This document shows positions 24,544 to 35,655 of a stretch of DNA of 64,000 bases, piece by piece (position 1 is the stretch's first letter; every line of letters starts with the position of its first letter). A program made the position numbers and the translations under genes. This stretch comes from Krasilnikovozyma curviuscula (Eukaryota > Basidiomycota > Tremellomycetes > Cystofilobasidiales > Mrakiaceae): NCBI GenBank assembly GCA_014825775.1, contig MVAQ01000041.1, positions 1 to 64,000 of the forward strand, read 5' to 3'. The notes beneath the pieces are model-generated. The model was not told the DNA's origin and searched no databases. It worked only from the letters and a program-made list of their open reading frames with translations.

Positions 24544-26439
24544 ATGGGTTCAGAGCCTGAGCATAGCAGGTCAGGCTCAGGATCAGGCTCCTATTCCTTC
24601 CCATTGTCTCCAGTTCCTAGAAGCCCTCGAATCGATGCACTGGTCAGTGGAACGACGAGCCTCTTCGCCGGACAAAACAACCCCAGGGCTCGGTCGCCTA
24701 CGCTGAGAGGCAGATCCAGCTCCCTGAAGAAAACAAGAACGATAGGTCGAAGTCCAGCTGGAAGTAGGGTTGGCAGTGGCACCTGGAAGAAGGAGGACAG
24801 GCTGGGAAGACGAACCGTTGCAACAATTCCTCGTACGGTCCCCAATTCTTCTCGAACTCTCGCCTCCATAGCTAATCAATGTGTTGTTTTTGCTCGATTA
24901 GCTTTTGCTAGGACTGAATCTCCAACTCCACCCCTGTCACCTTCCCCAAAGCTACGTTCAGTCTCGTCCAGCAACGTCACCAACCGATCGCCTCTGGTTC
25001 AAGCGCATTCACCGCCCCCTGACGACTCAGATTCAGGACCTAATGGTCAACCATCACCTCTTAGCTTGTCTATTGCACTTCCATCTGTTGATGATATACC
25101 GCCCTTGGATGACCTGCCTGAAGAACCTCAGAGAGAACCTTTCGCAGCCAAAGGTTCTTCAGTCTCCTCGCATTTGAGCTACCTATCGAACGGTGAACAT
25201 TCTCGAGCAACCACAGCAGCTACTTTGGTTGACTGCGAGGATGGTTCTGGCCCTTCAACTTGGTGGAAGTTCGGCCTACCCCTCAAATACTCGGCTTACT
25301 CTACCTATCCTGAAGCTCAACTCATGGGTCGACCACCACAACCACCGATAGATCAAGCAGAGCCGAACTTACACCCCACTCAGTACTTTCCACTGTATCC
25401 GATGGATGAAGTCGATCCACCCAATCGATTCTACTCGACCAAGGAGTTCGCGTCGACGCATGGCGGTCACTTGTCCTTCCCCCTCAGCGCAGTGGAATCA
25501 AGCGCCGGCACTCCCACCGGTAATTCGTCCCTAAGTCCACTCAAAAAGTCCACCAAACCGTCCCACCTTCGAATACCACTTCCACCTCGATCAATGTACG
25601 ACCCCAACGCTAACTCTCGTCATCAGGCCAAAACACCCGGATGGGAAGTACCCTACATGGAAAGCCTACAGACAGACATCTCCAAACTTCCAAAGCAACG
25701 TCGAATTATAGCACCGAAAGCCGGCCTGTCGTTCAAATCCTTCCTACTCTATAACTACCTCGCGCCGCTCTTCATTCGAATTACCAATCTCATATTTGCG
25801 CTGACGGTGTTGATTTTGGCGGTGCTTGTGAGGAAGACTGAGTCTAGCCATGATGTCTTGGGGGTTGTTGGTGCTAGTCCGATTGTTGCAATCATTTACA
25901 CACCGATTACCTGCGCCCACGTCTTCCTTGCTATATACATCGAGTACTTCTGTCGGCCTATTGGGGTACGTAAATCAACTTTGTTCTCCTACGCACTGAG
26001 TCTAACCTTTCTCTTCTTTTTTTTCTTTTTTTTAAAACCTAGCTTTGGCCATTGCATTCAAAATTACTCTGGATTGGAGTGGATCTGGTCGCGGTTTGCC
26101 TCCACAGCAGTCTAATGAGTCTTTCGATCAGCGACGTCCTTTCGACGCCTTTGGAATGGTGAGTTAATCTGGTCTCTGATCTATCCTCCTGTCACCCAGC
26201 CTGATTCCCGTTCGTTTACTAGTTCAAACTCCAAGATACCTTGGTGGTCGCCTCACGCTCTCTCATGGCACATCTCATCAACGGTCGTGCAGAACGCGGA
26301 AGGAATCTGTGACCTACAAATTGGCCTGACGACGGTCGTTGGTATTGGAACCTTGGGGTTGATAGCAAATCTGATTGTGCTGCTGGCTAGGATATTTGAA
26401 AAGGTATCATATAGAGGCCGATCAAGAGGCATGGCTTGA
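24544..26439 (+). CDS. SRF1-like multi-pass membrane protein, phospholipase D regulator family
   Basis: Resembles fungal SRF1, a membrane regulator of phospholipase D (Spo14) activity in yeast; function here is inferred. The chosen ATG at 24544 gives MGSEPEHSRSGSGSG. An in-frame upstream ATG at 24316 would add 76 residues but lies only 54 bases after the previous stop. The first 390 residues are disordered, rich in Ser/Pro/Arg. Then WWKFGLPLKYSAYSTYPEA and a membrane block follow: SFLLYNYLAPLFIRITNLIFALTVL, ASPIVAIIYTPITCAHVFLAIYIEYFCRPIG, LWPLHSKLLWIGVDLVAVCLHSSLMSLSI, and finally ICDLQIGLTTVVGIGTLGLIANLIVLLARIFEKVS. Two introns (one with its donor at 25965, one after 26159) keep frame to the stop at 26439. 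About 590 residues. Confidence 0.65.
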
Positions 26440-26716
26440 AGAGATTGTGCTGTTGTATTTCCCACGAGGGGTTTGTTTTCTTTACTGTTTCGGCCCATGT
26501 TTACCACAGCACTTCTATTATTGTAACGATTTATAATCTGTTTTATAAACCCACATACCAGCGCAGTCAAGCGATCAAAAGTCTAACCTGGGGTTGAACG
26601 GCGATGTTTAACCCGCTACAGAAATGGTAAAGAATCTAAAGCCCTCCTTACTGCATGAAATCTTGACTGTTTGATACATGGCTCCTCTGTGGAAATGAAG
26701 ATATCTCCCTGACTTT

Positions 26717-27789
26717 CTAACCCAACCTGTCCCATTGATCTGGTAAAATAATTTTGTCAGATAATGTGAGGTGAGGAGATACAATCGGGAAATTCGCTCA
26801 CCCTCATCATCTTGTGTCAGGTTCTCTCGACCTTTCGTCGGCCCAACCTGCAGCGGCGCTCGTGTTGGTGCTGTATCTTCGGCGTTTACTCGTGAATAAG
26901 AACCCATGCGTGTTGATGAGGACTGAGCTGTAAGTTGATGTTCTGCCAGTGCTTCTTCGTCATCGAGATCCAGATCAAGAGCAAAGGCAGCTTGTCGAGC
27001 AGATGACAGGTCGATAGGAGGTGGACGACGGAATATCGAAGTGCCAGATCTGAGCAGGAGCCAGAACTTGAGTTAGTCACCACATTCAAAGAAGATTCAA
27101 CTGCTAAACATTGAAGACAATTGTCTTCTCACCTCCTCATGACTCCGGCTAGACGCACAAACTGCATCAAGTTTCTGGCAACCAGAAGCAGAGTGTCCAG
27201 CACTTCCTCCTCCTTACTACCATTCTCACACGATGACAGGAACACTACCAGTAGAGTAATGGTACAAAGTACCGTCAACACTCCATCGACCACGTTGAAC
27301 CACGAGCTTTGGAAGTTCTTCCACCCCAACGCAACCATTCGAATAGCCACTTCTCCTACCATGGCGACGTTGATGATGACTTCCAGTACGTAGAATGCTA
27401 GGGGTGGACAATCTCCCAGCAAGGACAAGACTACAGTGGTGATTGAAAGGGCTGCCATGCCCAGGTAGAGAAAAATATACGCTCGTGAGTGTACGATTCG
27501 ATTCGCTAAACCTTTGACGATTTCTGGTTTCGACAGATGGTAGTGAGATCTGCTGGCACTGTTTAAAACAACAGTATGGTACTGTCAGTACATCACTGGA
27601 GCACTGTATCCTGCTCTTAGGCCAGCGCAGTTGGACTCACACTGGAGATTCGTTCTGCTGCGGTACAAATGACAGATTCTCTGCCGCATCGTCCTCTTCG
27701 TCTTCGTCGTCGTACATGCTCGAATCTCCCTGCCTCGAGTCGAATAGAACGCTTCTCTGTGCTTCTACATCCTGTGGTTTTGTCGCCAT
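26717..27789 (-). CDS. Voltage-sensor-domain membrane protein without a pore module
   Basis: Small ion-transport-domain protein with four membrane segments and no visible pore. The ATG at 27787-27789 gives MATKPQDVEAQRSVLFDSRQG and an acidic cytosolic stretch (DDEDEEDDAAE). Spliced exons then give S1 (AYIFLYLGMAALSITTVVLSLLG), S2 (FYVLEVIINVAMVGEVAIRMVALGWKNF, with two acids and an arginine), S3 (WFNVVDGVLTVLCTITLLVVF, with a conserved Asp) and S4 (LLLVARNLMQFVRLAGVMRR). S4 has basic residues at i, i+7, i+13 and i+14, fewer than classical S4 helices. The rest is cytosolic: FRRPPPIDLSSARQAAFALDLDLDDEEALAEH and a short C-terminal tail. An intron before the last exon gives DDEDQWDRLG and a stop at 26717; unspliced reading would stop at 26608. 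About 270 residues. It lacks the WRxxR S4 signature of Hv1 proton channels. Confidence 0.7.
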
Positions 27790-28056
27790 ATTTAGGGCTT
27801 CGAGGCAGCTGGAGGTTCGCGTGAGCTCAGGCGGGACGGAGACGCAGCGTAGCACCGAACTGGGGCGCTTTTATGTGTGGAATTGTGTTTTATTTTTTCA
27901 CGTGAGTCTTGCTAGAATTTAAATGTATCATGAAAGTACAATCCATTGAAAACTGAATATTTACAGTTGGTCGTTATGCTTCCCAAGACACAGAACTGAC
28001 AGCCATCACCTCCATCACCGTCACTTCACTACGTCCATCTGTCTAACTGGGAACTT

Positions 28057-30765
28057 TTAAGAGTGTTCGGGTTCTGGGTGAACGAAAGCACCCTTTCCTC
28101 CAGTGAAGATATCCTTAGTGATTCCTCTTAGGACTTGTGCGAGGCCGACCCGCGATTCGTAGAGTGGATAGATGACTACAATGAACGCAGCAGCGAAAGT
28201 CCATATGAAGCCGCAAATTACCCAAGCAGAGAGACCTTTAACATCATAGATGGCTTGACTGAAGAACAGAGGGAATGGGATGACCTAGAACGAAAGCATA
28301 TCCCGAACTGGTTAGCGCGCAATGGGTTGATTGTAGAGCGCTGGTACTCACGATGATCAAAATGAAGGCCAACGCAACGGAGGAGTAGAAGGCGAACTTG
28401 AACGCTTTGTTCAATCCAACGAAGTCGATCTCTCCTTCAGGAAGGGCGACGTCCTCAGATCCCTCAGAGACGGTGTCCAACTGCAACTCGTCCTTATCGT
28501 TCTTCCCTTCACCGGATGCTTCCGCTGGAGCAGAAGAAGATTCTTGAATGGAAGACGCAGGCTTGTAGTTGAGAGTTCGAGTAATGTTGAAGTCGAAGTC
28601 TTCTGGGTACATGAAGCTTCCGGTGAGCGAGATGATTCCGCCGACACCCAATGCGACGAGGTTACCAGTGAGCATGGGGTAGTCTTGACCAGTAGTATCG
28701 ACAGTCAAGGCACCGTTGTTGAGTTTGGCAGCAGTGACAAGCCAGGCCATGATTCCCAAAGCCAACCCACCGACGGCGCCGGCGCAACAAGCAATCTTGT
28801 TGGCCTTTCTCCAGGTGATACAGAGTGCGATTGGAACAACAGCTGAACCGAGAAGAGTGCCCATGCATTCGTAAAGCCAGCTATGAAACGATTTTTATTA
28901 TTATTAGTTTCAATCAAAGTCAAAAAGAAGTAAACAAGAGATTGAAGTGGCTAACTCACCCCATGCTGATGCCGATGTAGAAAAAGATCAATCCAAAGAC
29001 ACCCATCAAGACGGCGTAGAGAGCTATGAAGTATTGAGAGACCTTAAGGATCTTTTCCTCGTCTGCCTTGGGGTTGAAGTAGCGCTTGTAGACATCTACG
29101 TTGAAGAGTATCAGCCTTGCTCGAACGTCGACACATTCTCATGAGAAACACTCACCGTAAGTCAAGATGGAGGAGACAGCGACCATTTCGGCAGAGGTCG
29201 CCGAGGTAACAGCGAGGAAGAGCAATACGAGCATCGCAGCGGCTGGAGGGAAAATAAGTTTTCAGAACTGTAAGCCGCTGTCACATACAAGGAGTGAAGA
29301 AAAAACTCACCACCACCAGAACCCAACAACGCAGAAGCGGCAGCTGGTGCTGGCAATCCAGCAGAAACTTCTGCAGCAGTGAGAGGTACGTTGAGGGCCC
29401 TAGCTGCTAATCCCATCGTACAAGCGAAGAAGAAGGGTATTGAGAACCATGCAACACCTCCGAGAACTAGTTGATGAAAAGAAGAATAAGCTTGGGATCT
29501 AGCGACGGTGGGGTCTGACGCGTGAGGATACTAACGGTAGGCTTTGACAGCGGATTGAGGCTCTGAAGCGACAGCGCGTTGCCAGTATGCTTGATCATTG
29601 AACACCTAAAAGTAAACTCAGGGTAAGAATTGGTGTTTTTTTTGTTTTTGGCAATATCGACAAAAGAAACTTACGGTAGCGAAGTTTCCAACCTGCAGCA
29701 AATGAAGAAACAATCGTTAGAAAAGCAGCTGGGAGACGCAACAAAGCGCTGAAAATTAGTTAGCTTACGATGTTGATCGCACCGAATATAATGCCCCCCT
29801 TGGAACGGAAAGTAAGCAGTGTTCCTCCAGCGTTACCAGCGATAGGTTCCTTTTCAGCGAGAGCGGTGAGGAGATCGTGCACCTTGGTGATAGAGCCGAG
29901 GGTTGGCGAAGTGCACCAAACAGTGAAGCCAAAGAGCAAGATGATCACGAAGAGGATAGTGGTGTGGGTGTAGTCACAGAGAAGAGTAGCCCTCATACCG
30001 CCGACCATAACATAGATTGCGACTCCGAGAGGTATCAAGAAACAAGCGGCCAGTGTGGACATGCCAGTCAGATCAGTGACCGTCGCGGACCCTCCCAAAA
30101 TCAACATGCTCGATACGATGATATTGGTTGCGAGTCCAAAGAAGGTGAAAATCATGTGAGCCACGTTGCCCCATCGCTTGCCGATAATCTCGAGGAAGGT
30201 GTGCGCGAAAGGCGCGTTCAGCTTCAACTTGGCCGCCAATTGAGCAAAGAGTAAGACTTGGACCGTTGCACCTGCAGCATACCAGAATGGGCCAGAGACA
30301 CCAAACTTGTACGCAACGGCAGAAGACTGCAGCAGTGTGGCAGCCCACGTCCAAGCGGATACCTGCAGAAGCCAAATTTTAGTTATTTGGATGCGCGGGT
30401 AGGAAGATGGCGGTCGACCACGAGAGAAACCCACCACACCAGCAGCAATCAGACCAGGCTTCACAGACCTAGAAGCAGATGTGAACTCTTCCGAGTTGGA
30501 GGCTTTGTGAGAGGTGTATCGACCTGCAAAAGCCAAAGATCGCAAGTTAAGATGTGCCGCCTCCTTTGAATTCCGAACCTTGTTAAGTACGTGCCTTGAA
30601 CCCAAGTCAAGACTACCATGAAAGCTGAAAAGAAAATTCCTATTCCACAGACGACACCATAGCCGCTGTGGGATCCAAGGAGATGGTGTTAGCTAGCGTC
30701 CCAAAGGCGAAGATAGCGTGAGTGTACACTTACACTCCTTGTGATAAGATGGGACCTTCGGACAT
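28057..30765 (-). CDS. DUR3: Urea active transporter, sodium:solute symporter family
   Basis: High-affinity proton-coupled urea (and often polyamine) importer in the plasma membrane; urea is then split by urease in basidiomycetes. The ATG at 30763-30765 gives MSEGPILSQGV, followed by YGVVCGIGIFF. Later exons match Dur3 throughout: TRYTSHKASNSEEFTSASRSVKPGLIAAGVV, SAWTWAATLLQSSAVAYKFGVSGPFWYAAGAT, KLNAPFAHTFLEI, SSMLILGGSATVTDLTGM, VMVGGMRATLLCDYTHTTILF, NIVGNFATVFNDQAYWQRAVAS, FLAVTSATSAEMVAVSSI, TYDVYKRYFNPKADEEKILK and GSAVVPIALCITWRKANK. About 14-15 membrane helices and a charged loop near residue 560 precede the C-terminal helices; the chain ends HPEPEHS. About 690 residues, the usual length. 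GATA-type motifs lie upstream. Confidence 0.95.
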
Positions 30766-31788
30766 CCTGTTAGCTTGTTTATGAATACCAGGGTTAGTAG
30801 ATGGAGATTGAATACAAAAGTGTTACTTGACGCACCTGAGTGGGACTAAAATCAGAATGAGAAAGTAATTCGAAGACAGAAGATTTTTTTTTCTCCATTC
30901 AAAAGATGGTCGCTCTTTTATAGCCTTTCCTTATCATGGCCCAGTCCAGATGGTGTAATTTTCCAAGCTAAGAACCTAAAAAATGAAGATACGGGAGATC
31001 AGAGATAAGGGATTTTGGAATTGGTCTCTGCAAGCGCGTCTGCTCTGTTTCACTTACCCCCGAGGGCAGCCGCCCTCTTCCTCGATTGAATGGCGTTGCC
31101 GCCATCTTCATATCTCTTCCGCAGACTATAGGGGTGGATATGAGCAAGGCTTCTGCTCTTGGATGAAGAAAAAGACTGCCTCAATACTGAATATTCTTGA
31201 GGGCGTCGCGCGGGTGCTAACGATTCGCTCGAAGGTCGGATTAAAAGCCCGCTTTTATATAAAAAAGATCGGCCAAATACTGTATGTAATTCGTCGACGG
31301 CCTCTCACCGACAAGGGAGCTGGTATTTTATACACATTTGTCCCCATTCGAAGCATAACCCGAGGAGATCAAGAGCACCGATTGAAAGGCTTTTCCTAGT
31401 GTCAGCCACAAACTCTTTTGGAACGCGCGTTAATTGAGATGCTCTCGAGTACCCTCGAAACCGTCTTTGCCCCTAACTCAGACTTCAGATCAGTACTCAC
31501 CATCGCAGGACATGGAAAGATTCAGAGGGGTTTTTATGTTAGTTAACCATCGTGAGTTGAGTATTTAACGACAGGAGCACTCCGCATCCACCCCTGATAA
31601 AGTAATTTTCTCTCTTTGCTTGGAAAAAGGATGTGAACCTTGACTCCAACTCTGAGGACCACTTCATCCTCTCTACATCTCTTATCTACAAGGCCATCAA
31701 CGCCTTCTTTCATTCCAATAGACCCCAGTAGGAGCAGCTCTTGTCTTAGCCACCGAGTCACCACGCTCCATCTCTCCAGCACCCAGCA
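30766..31788. promoter_or_regulatory. Divergent upstream region of DUR3 and the TKL-like kinase
   Basis: A 1,023-base gap, the longest in the window. On the DUR3 side there is TTATC (GATAA on the minus strand) at 30931-30935 and GATAAG at 31004-31009, the core of GATA factors such as Gat1/Nit2/AreA that drive nitrogen-starvation genes. An open frame at 30983-31399 (138 codons) has no recognisable features. A TATATAAA-like stretch lies near 31255. The motif calls are short and could occur by chance. Confidence 0.35.
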
Positions 31789-33889
31789 ATGCCGCCTGGA
31801 CTGGAAGGTAGTGGTCCATCCGATGAACTAAGCTCCAAGATGGACTCACTCAGAGTCGATGAATCCATCCCTCCACTTTCGCCTCCAGCGTCTCCAAATC
31901 GCATGAGGGCTTCCCGAATAGAACCCAGCACCGTAGAGGTCGTCGATTCGGATAAAGTTTCGAAGTTTTTGAGAGTGAGTTCGTTCTAGTGCTCCTTGCT
32001 CATGTCTATGGACCAACTTGCTTATTGTGTCAATGCTTTCCTGTCTTGAATAATACGTCGCTGCTACCAGATCTTGACCAGCAAACCGCCAGGCTACGAT
32101 GCATCTGGTCTTCTTCTGAATATCTTTCAAGATGAAGCTGACATGAAAATAGTTCGAAATCTGCCGGATCAGAAACTTCAGAAGTTCTTGAAGTTAGCTC
32201 AAATGGCGAGTGTCGTCTGCCTCCTAACTGTAATAATCAGCGTCCACCAAGTATCCTTAACTAATCCATTCTCCCTTATGGCTGACAAAATACCTGAATC
32301 TTTTTCGGTGGTCTCTGGACATCTTCACTTTCGTATCCATCAACAGCAATGCCGTCTTCCTACCGTCAGCACCCAAGCGCTTCCCATTCTTCATCTGTAC
32401 CTACTCAAACTCCAGATGAAATGCAATCTCATGCTGCCGCTGGATGCAAAACTCGGACACGAACTACGCGAGTCCTCTAAGGCTCCTGCTGCTCGAGGAG
32501 GCAGCTCGACAGTCTGGACGGGCGTCTGGCTCGGACAGGTGCCTTGCGCGATAAAGCGCCTTCGACAGCCCATCACGGAAGAGAGCTACCAGGCGCTTAG
32601 GAAGGAGGTTTTGATTCTCAAATCAATGTGTCAGAGGAGAATCATTCCCATCTATGGCTTCTCGTTTGAAGGCCATCTAACCGAGAAGGAGAGGCAGCCG
32701 TACCTCGTTCTGCCGTGGATGCCGAATGGGAACGCGGTCGATTATTTCAAGAAACACCCGAAGGAAAATCGAGTACGTGTAGTAAGTATCAATCCTGGCT
32801 CTGGTTTGAAATTTGTACGCCCAGGTCTGACTGTAACCCACTTGGGCTCTAGATCGAGCATGTGTCGTCTGGACTTGCTTATATACACGAGAATGGGGTG
32901 CTTCATGGAGATCTTAAAGCGGTCAGTCCTTTTGCTGTTAGTTTGTATCTTAACTCGGTATTCTGAAATTTTAACCATCATACATTCGACTGCCTTAGGA
33001 AAATATCTTGCTCGACGAGCAGAGTCCACCAAACGCTTACCTGACTGACTTTGGACAAGCTGTAATGACGGAGGACGTCTTGCATCTTGAGAGAGCCACC
33101 AACTCTCTTCTGTGTAGTCCCAGGTGAGTGAACCCCAAACTCCTTTTATGAAGAGAAACGGAATCAAAGGTCCTGATGCCTTCACACCAGATGGACAGCC
33201 CCGGAGAGGCTCGAAGGAGGTCCAACTACCTTCTCCTCTGATATCTACTCGTGGGCGATGCTTGCGCTGGAGATCCTCACCGACGTCCCGCCGTTCCCCA
33301 AACTACACTCCGACTCATCTGTTATGAAGGCCGTCAGGTCAGGCCAAACCCCGCCTCGTCCGGACAAGAAGATCACTCAAAGAGGGCTGGATGATCGGCT
33401 GTGGACTCTAATGAATAAGTGTTGGAGTCGTGATACGCGCTTGCGACCAAGATCGAATGTCATCAAAGAGGAGATGAAGGGAATTGCGTCCAAGTGGAGT
33501 AAAGCTACAGCAGCTGCTGCGAACATGGACGGTGAGTCTTTTTTTTCTTCCCCACCCTTGTGGCCAACTGTCATTCTGTCGAAAGAGTCATTTTTAAAAC
33601 GGTCGCTGATCGTTTTTCTCTTTTGATAGCTGCGTTTTTTGCTGCCATTGGAGGTCCACAGAAGGATATGTTAGAAATGGCCATTGCTTCCACGCCCTCG
33701 CGAAGCATCAAGAGCAGCGGCGGATCAACCACTCGTAGCGGTAATTCGTCCAAAGTCGAACGATCTCAGATGTCTTCAGCCTCTTCCGCTGCGTCTATTG
33801 ATTCAATTACACCTCAAACCCCGAAGGACCATGCTGGAATTTTTGGAATAAAGAGTAGTTCCAGCCTCAAAGTACCCGGTCATCGATGA
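31789..33889 (+). CDS. Tyrosine-kinase-like (TKL) Ser/Thr protein kinase
   Basis: Cytosolic protein kinase of the basidiomycete TKL type; substrate and pathway unknown. The ATG at 31789 gives MPPGLEGSGPSDELSSKMDSL and a Pro/Ser-rich start, then a helical segment (GYDASGLLLNIFQDEADMKI). Splicing between about 32200 and 32460 is uncertain: the frame that stays open into the kinase is hydrophobic there, while another frame is Ser/Pro rich. The kinase domain shows ARGGSSTVWTGVWLG (glycine loop), PCAIKRL (ATP lysine), YLVLPWMPNGNAVDYFKKHP, HGDLKAENIL, LTDFGQA, CSPRWTAPERLEGGP, SDIYSWAMLALEILTDVPPF and CWSRDTRLRPRSNVI. Glycine replaces arginine in the HRD motif; the Asp, Lys and Asn are kept, so it is probably active. 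A Ser-rich C-terminal exon (from about 33630) ends at 33889. Confidence 0.78.
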
Positions 33890-34115
33890 GGGTGTGGTCG
33901 GTCGCTTTGTATTCTTCTATGCTACCTCCGTCAACTATGCAAATTTGGGGTACACTTCTTCTCAAGCACCTGCTAAATATAATTATTATAGAGCAACGAT
34001 ACATTCAAACTAAGTAACGGCATCGTCAACCCGCAATTTCTCATCATTCGAACGCAAACTTGCGTCTGGCGCACCTTCATTCACGAATCTAACGTTAATC
34101 GCGCAAGCTCTACGG

Positions 34116-34136
34116 TAGTCTTTAGTCTTTAGTCTT
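34116..34136 (+). repeat. Three tandem TAGTCTT heptamers
   Basis: Three perfect direct copies of a 7-base unit sit in the 287-base gap between the kinase stop and the glutathione transferase stop. They probably fall within one or both 3' UTRs. No function can be assigned. Confidence 0.85.
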
Positions 34137-34176
34137 TAACCTTTATTTTCGATCAGTTTGATTTTAAGCAAGCGGT

Positions 34177-35302
34177 CTAGTGACCACCCAATATCTTCTT
34201 GTCAACGAGACCGCTGGCGAGGATCTTAGCAACCCAAGTCTTGACATTTGGTAGGGATTCGTGATCCCACACACCTTTGATGAGGAGTGGATTGATGGAA
34301 GAGAACCCATACCATCCTATTCAAGTACAAAGACAGAGATCGATGAGCAAACGACTTCCAGCGCAGCAGAGCTAGGAAGAATACACACCGAACAAAACAA
34401 AGTCGGCATGCGAAACTTCCTTTCCAGCCAGCCAACCCGACTCTCCCCTCGCAACTTTTTCCTTCAACAGAGTCTCAATCAGTCCAAGTTTGTTACGAGC
34501 TCCAGCGAGCTGCTTCTCCAGAAGCTCTGGGGTGCTCTCGAGATTGGCCAAGAAGTCGAGCTTGGGCTGACCACCGATCTTCTTGCCGAAGTATGCCTTG
34601 TCATTTTCGTCGGCTGCTTCCCATACCTACGGCAGGGACAGGTTTTTATTTAAATTTGTTTTTTTGTTTGTCAAAATAAAACCACCAACTCACCTTGGCG
34701 ACAATGAGAGGGCGCAACTCGTCACCGAGAACAGTTCCACTCCAGAGCTCCAAGAATCTGGCAAAGTTCTTTCCCTCTTCTGAACCGAACAAGGACTTTC
34801 CAGCTGATTTAGCAACAGTCTCTTCAAGCTAAAGCAACAGAACAGATATTTTAAGCTTGTATCATTAATAAAATACCATACTGGGAAACGTACGTGTTGT
34901 GCGATGGTGAAAGAATCGGTAACGAATTGAGGTGAGGAGCCAGCACTGTACTCCAGAGTTGGTACAGTGACGGCGTTATTTCCTGTGAGCTCAGAGAGAG
35001 ACCCTCTCACCTGGAACGGAAAAGTGCCCATCACGCCATCAGTCGACAGCCGTTGACGCAGATGAGCGAACGTATGAGAAAAATGGGGAAGGCAGCTTAC
35101 CTCGCAGAAGGTGTTGTCTACAGTGTCAGCTTCAATTCCGAGGAACGCAAGGTCGAGCTGGCTGCAAGGAAATGAAAGCTCTACCTGTCAGGAAATAAGC
35201 AGCTGGAAATCTATAGATAAAGGGTACTTACGTCTTCCAGACGTGAGGAGAGTAGAGCTTGGCTTGTGGATGAGCATAAACAAGACGGTGAAGGGTAACC
35301 AT
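34177..35302 (-). CDS. Glutathione S-transferase, UstS-like/beta-etherase class
   Basis: Cytosolic thioredoxin-fold GST that would conjugate or remove glutathione on an unknown substrate. The ATG at 35300-35302 gives MVTLHRLVYAHPQAKLYSPHVWKT. Small exons add LDLAFLGIEADTVDNTFCEV, RGSLSELTGNNAVTVPTLEY and FVTDSFTIAQHLEETV: a cis-Pro-like TVPTLE motif and a DSFTIAQHL segment typical of the GST N-domain. The helical C-domain has KSLFGSEEGKNFARFLELW, EKQLAGARNKLGLIETLLKEKL, GWLAGKEVSHADFVLFG and the last exon YGFSSINPLLIKGVWDHESL, ending ILGGH at 34177. About 250 residues. It lies next to an MFS permease and a nitrilase-family amidase. Class assignment rests on motif similarity. Confidence 0.8.
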
Positions 35303-35655
35303 GATAGAAAGAAGGAGAGTGGTGGTTTGGAGACAAACGACACAAGAAAAAAAGGGCAGGATCGGATGGCGAAATCATGCAGTGGCGTGCTCCCACTTCG
35401 ACCCGAGCAGCTTCCGGTGTTTTTTCATTTTCATTTTTCAAGTACTTCTGAATGACATGAATGAGGAGATACTATATTTCAGACAAAGGTAATGATACAC
35501 AGGAAAAACTGACGTTTATTCCGGTCCCACTCTACAAATTCCTTTTCATCAAAGAGACGTTCAAGAGAGAATCTACAACTATAAGCTTTAAGAGCATCTA
35601 CTTCTCCATCTCATCACCATGAAGATCAACCTGGATCGACTACGAGCTGGCAGCC
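35303..35655. other. Intergenic between MFS permease stop and GST start
   Basis: Promoter and leader of the GST gene (minus strand) plus the 3' end of the MFS gene. Open frames at 35111-35455 and 35211-35441 overlap the GST first exon antisense and show no domain. Nothing else is supported. Confidence 0.4.

Noticed and set aside
30983..31399. 138-codon ATG open frame in the DUR3/kinase gap
   Set aside because: No domain, signal or repeat, and composition unlike neighbouring genes. Kept as unsupported; transcription data could revive it.
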